A stretch of 64,000 nt of DNA from NCBI GenBank assembly GCA_030733815.1, contig JAUZQE010000009.1, positions 1 to 64,000 on the forward strand. Reading direction: 5' to 3'. The notes under the pieces were generated by a model. It made no database searches. It was not told where the DNA came from and worked only from the letters and a program-made list of their open reading frames with translations. The DNA is from Yanghanlia caeni. GTDB lineage: Bacteria; Pseudomonadota; Gammaproteobacteria; Burkholderiales; Burkholderiaceae_B. Shown here piece after piece: positions 62,070-64,000 of the stretch (positions are counted from its first letter, which is position 1; every line of letters begins with the position of its first letter). Made by a program: the position numbers and the translations under genes.

Positions 62070-62409
62070 TTACCTTTCCCCGCGTGCCGGCCGCCTGTTC
62101 ACGGGCCGGTCCGGCACCGGCGGCAACTCCTCGTCCCCTTCCCTCCGACCGCTGGAAACCCGCATGGGCGCTGCATTGCAGCAATTTGCGGGCGCCTCAG
62201 TGATTGCCCTAATTCGCCCCAATAACCCTACATGGGATGCTGTTTTTCGGAGCAGAATCGCTATACTGATCCGAAAGCTTGAAGTTTCAAAGGGTCTTCA
62301 ACCTAACACTCAATCAGCGCATCACACGTCATGAACACCACGAAGCACTAGAGAAGGCTGCAGCCTTGCATCGAGGGACAAGCCATGCAGCCCGACCAAG
62401 GAGGTTCGC
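62070..62409. other. 340-bp intergenic region, no gene found
   Basis: I see no protein-coding gene. A TATACT -10-like element (62262-62267) without a good -35 could start the lipocalin transcript and would give a leader of about 135 nt. That leader contains a six-codon frame (MNTTKH) near 62331. The GC-rich first 60 bp contain inverted GGCCGG/CCGGCC pieces that may help end the permease transcript. Otherwise nothing stands out. Confidence 0.4.
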
Positions 62410-62922
62410 ATGCAGTTGTTGGCTACACGACAGGAATCACAACTTATCACGCACCCCAACCTCGACCTGCGCAAGTATGCAGGCCTATGGTACGAATATG
62501 CGCGGCTGCCCAACGGTTACCAGGTCGATTGCACCGGCGAGGTCACGGTCGATTATGACCTGCAGGAAGACGGTACGCTCGAAGCCCGCTTCAGCTGCGC
62601 CAATTCCCAATGCGAAATTCTCAACGCCGTGGCTGAAATGCGCCCCTCCCGGCGCTTCGACCCTCAGGATCCGGCCAAGCTCGAGATCCGTTTCAGTTCA
62701 GACTGGCTCTCGGCGCCTTCCTCGGTATGGCGCGACCACTGGATTCTGTACGTTGACCCCGACTACCAGCATGCGATGATCGGCACTCCCGACCGACGCT
62801 GCCTATGGATGCTCGGGCGCAGCCGCATACCCGACCGCATGGCCCTGCAGCAGATGCTGCGTTATGCCGCGCAACTGGGTTTCCGTGTGAACCGCGTGCT
62901 TCGCACCGGCGAGACCGGCTAG
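62410..62922 (+). CDS. Lipocalin-family protein (Blc-like, no signal peptide)
   Basis: A 170-residue beta-barrel protein of the bacterial lipocalin (Blc/apolipoprotein D) family. The G-x-W motif is in LRKYAGLWYEYARLPN (about 21-36); WILYVDPDYQHAMIGTPDRR and LWMLGRSR further match Blc. E. coli Blc is an outer-membrane lipoprotein, but this protein starts MQLLATRQESQLIT with no signal or lipobox, so it may be cytosolic. ATG 62410 is preceded by AAGGAGG at 6 nt, a strong start. Confidence 0.9.
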   Translation: MQLLATRQESQLITHPNLDLRKYAGLWYEYARLPNGYQVDCTGEVTVDYDLQEDGTLEARFSCANSQCEILNAVAEMRPSRRFDPQDPAKLEIRFSSDWLSAPSSVWRDHWILYVDPDYQHAMIGTPDRRCLWMLGRSRIPDRMALQQMLRYAAQLGFRVNRVLRTGETG

Positions 62923-62946
62923 AGGCACGCTCGGGCACGGCCCTGC

Positions 62947-63858
62947 TCAGGCCGTGCCCAGCATCGGGCGGGCGCCCACAAAATCGAACAGGAAGGTCTT
63001 GAAATCTTCCGCTGCGGGCGACAACGAACGCCCCTGTCGGGTGAATACGTAGAAGCTGCGAAAGACCTCCGGGTCGCGTAACGGGCGCATTTCGAGCCGG
63101 TACAGCTGCACCAGCGACGCCGCGTAGCTGATGCAGACCGTAATGCCCAGGCCCGCATTCACCATGGCAAGCGCCGTGGACATGAAGGCGACCTCGTGCG
63201 TGGGCGAAAAATTCAGCCCGCGGTTCGCGGCGCGCAGATCGAGCGCCAGCCGCTCGGTGAACTGGCCCTGCAACGTGGTGAGCGGGTAGCGCAAGACATC
63301 ACGCCACGAAATCGCTTCAAGCTCGCCCAACGGATGCCCCGTGGGAAACACCACCATGAACGGGCCACGAAAAAGCGTCGTGGCCGCAATGTCGGAATTC
63401 GGTTCGCGCTCGGGCCCGATGCCGAAATCGACTTCACCCGAGAACACGCGTGACATGACGCTTTCCACCGCGCAATCGACCACCTTCACGCGTATCGCCG
63501 GGCGTGCCACAGCATAGGCGGCCACGATCTCGGGCAGCAGCGTGGAGGCCATGAGCTGGGGCGCCGCCACACGCGCCACCCCGGTCTTGAGGGCCTGGCG
63601 CTGCTCGACCTCCTCCATGACCCGGTCGAGGTCATTCAGAATCTTCTCGACCAGCGGATACAAATCGCGTCCGACATCCGAAAGCCGGGTGCGCCGTGTG
63701 CTGCGGTCGATCACGCGCAGGCCCAGGGCACTTTCGAACTCCTTGATGAGGCCGCTGAGCGCCGACTGGGTGATGAACAGGCTCTCGGCCGCCAGCGTGA
63801 AGCTGCCGGTACGCGCTACCGCGACGAACGCCCGGAGCTGACGCAGCGTCACTGTCAT
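62947..63858 (-). CDS. LysR-type transcriptional regulator
   Basis: A 303-residue regulator: N-terminal helix-turn-helix (TLRQLRAFVAVARTGSFTLA, then SLFITQSALSGLIKEFE) and an inducer-binding domain (LFRGPFMVVFPTGHPLGELE, AMVNAGLGITVC). It is divergent from the VOC-family gene at 63955, the usual target arrangement. Its start codon (63858) is preceded at 3 bp by TCGGGTTAAC, a motif also found twice before the GntP-family permease. Confidence 0.93.
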   Translation of the reverse strand: MTVTLRQLRAFVAVARTGSFTLAAESLFITQSALSGLIKEFESALGLRVIDRSTRRTRLSDVGRDLYPLVEKILNDLDRVMEEVEQRQALKTGVARVAAPQLMASTLLPEIVAAYAVARPAIRVKVVDCAVESVMSRVFSGEVDFGIGPEREPNSDIAATTLFRGPFMVVFPTGHPLGELEAISWRDVLRYPLTTLQGQFTERLALDLRAANRGLNFSPTHEVAFMSTALAMVNAGLGITVCISYAASLVQLYRLEMRPLRDPEVFRSFYVFTRQGRSLSPAAEDFKTFLFDFVGARPMLGTA

Positions 63859-63954
63859 CTGTTAACCCGATAAGTTGATTAAAAAATACTGTTTGAATGA
63901 TAAATGCCCTTGAAGTCTAATGCATTCATGATCCTATGAACCAGGAGGACCGGC

Positions 63955-64000
63955 ATGAAGATCAAAAAAATTCACCATGTGGCGTATCGCTGCAAGGACG
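63955..64000 (+). CDS. VOC-family protein (glyoxalase/dioxygenase fold), 5' end only
   Basis: ATG 63955 with AGGAGG 7 nt upstream opens MKIKKIHHVAYRCKD, the characteristic first strand of a VOC metalloenzyme with the His ligand (KIHHVAY). The gene is cut by the window edge after 15 codons. It is divergent from the LysR regulator and probably under its control. The reaction cannot be named. Confidence 0.75.
   Translation, partial: MKIKKIHHVAYRCKD

Noticed and set aside
62331..62351. Six-codon leader peptide gene (MNTTKH) before the lipocalin
   Set aside because: It has no ribosome site of its own and no attenuator-like structure follows.

Overview
The window looks like chromosomal DNA of a GC-rich betaproteobacterium, most likely Burkholderiales and near Alcaligenaceae (Bordetella/Pusillimonas type). 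The grounds are a Bug/TctC-type receptor, several CaiB-type CoA transferases beside acyl-CoA dehydrogenases, the ffh / CcsA-like / PP0621-like / ampD block, and dense short operons with high GC. This placement is inferred from gene content; no database search was possible. There is no intact phage, insertion sequence, CRISPR array or origin.

Layout. 1-5.75 kb holds housekeeping genes: tRNA-Gly(CCC), trmB, a proline iminopeptidase, an isolated thiS, ffh, a cytochrome c assembly-type membrane protein and ampD. 5.9-10.8 kb is a compact uncharacterised operon: a CxxC carboxymuconolactone-decarboxylase-like protein, an acyl-CoA-dehydrogenase-like flavoprotein, a 55-residue rubredoxin, and a nitrate/sulfonate-type ABC importer with a Tat-exported receptor. 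fabI and htpG follow on the minus strand. 13.6-19.1 kb is a nitric oxide reductase operon that opens with a 41-residue membrane peptide and has a diheme NorC, then norB, norQ and norD. tRNA-Leu(CAA), a small secreted protein, a NarL-type two-component pair, an oxidoreductase and a lipoprotein 5'-nucleotidase come next.

25.7-30 kb carries an orphan D12-class DNA adenine methylase converging on a three-gene inositol operon: myo-inositol-phosphate synthase, a fused inositol-phosphate cytidylyltransferase/CDP-alcohol phosphotransferase, and an HD-domain protein. A good sigma70 promoter and a leader of about 260 nt precede it. 30-31.6 kb is a deletion scar in which a LysR regulator, an RND pump and an outer-membrane efflux protein survive only as joined fragments. 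At 34-36 kb a PAS-GGDEF gene is frameshifted, and at 39.9-40.2 kb there is a probable remnant of a restriction endonuclease.

44-49 kb is a TctDE-like two-component system beside tctBA, with a clear direct-repeat operator but no tctC. An IclR regulator and a convergent operon (cupin, TctC receptor, CoA transferase, acyl-CoA dehydrogenase) follow. 53.8-56 kb is a polar amino-acid ABC importer. 57.5 kb has a perfect FNR/Anr box upstream of an Hsp20 gene, which fits the denitrification theme. The end holds PutP, an SDR, a GntP-family permease behind two GGGTTAACCC palindromes, a lipocalin, a LysR regulator and the start of a VOC-family gene cut by the window edge.

The best candidates for something undescribed are the rubredoxin/flavoprotein/ABC operon, the inositol operon in a presumed mesophile, and the nor operon with its diheme NorC and leading small membrane protein.
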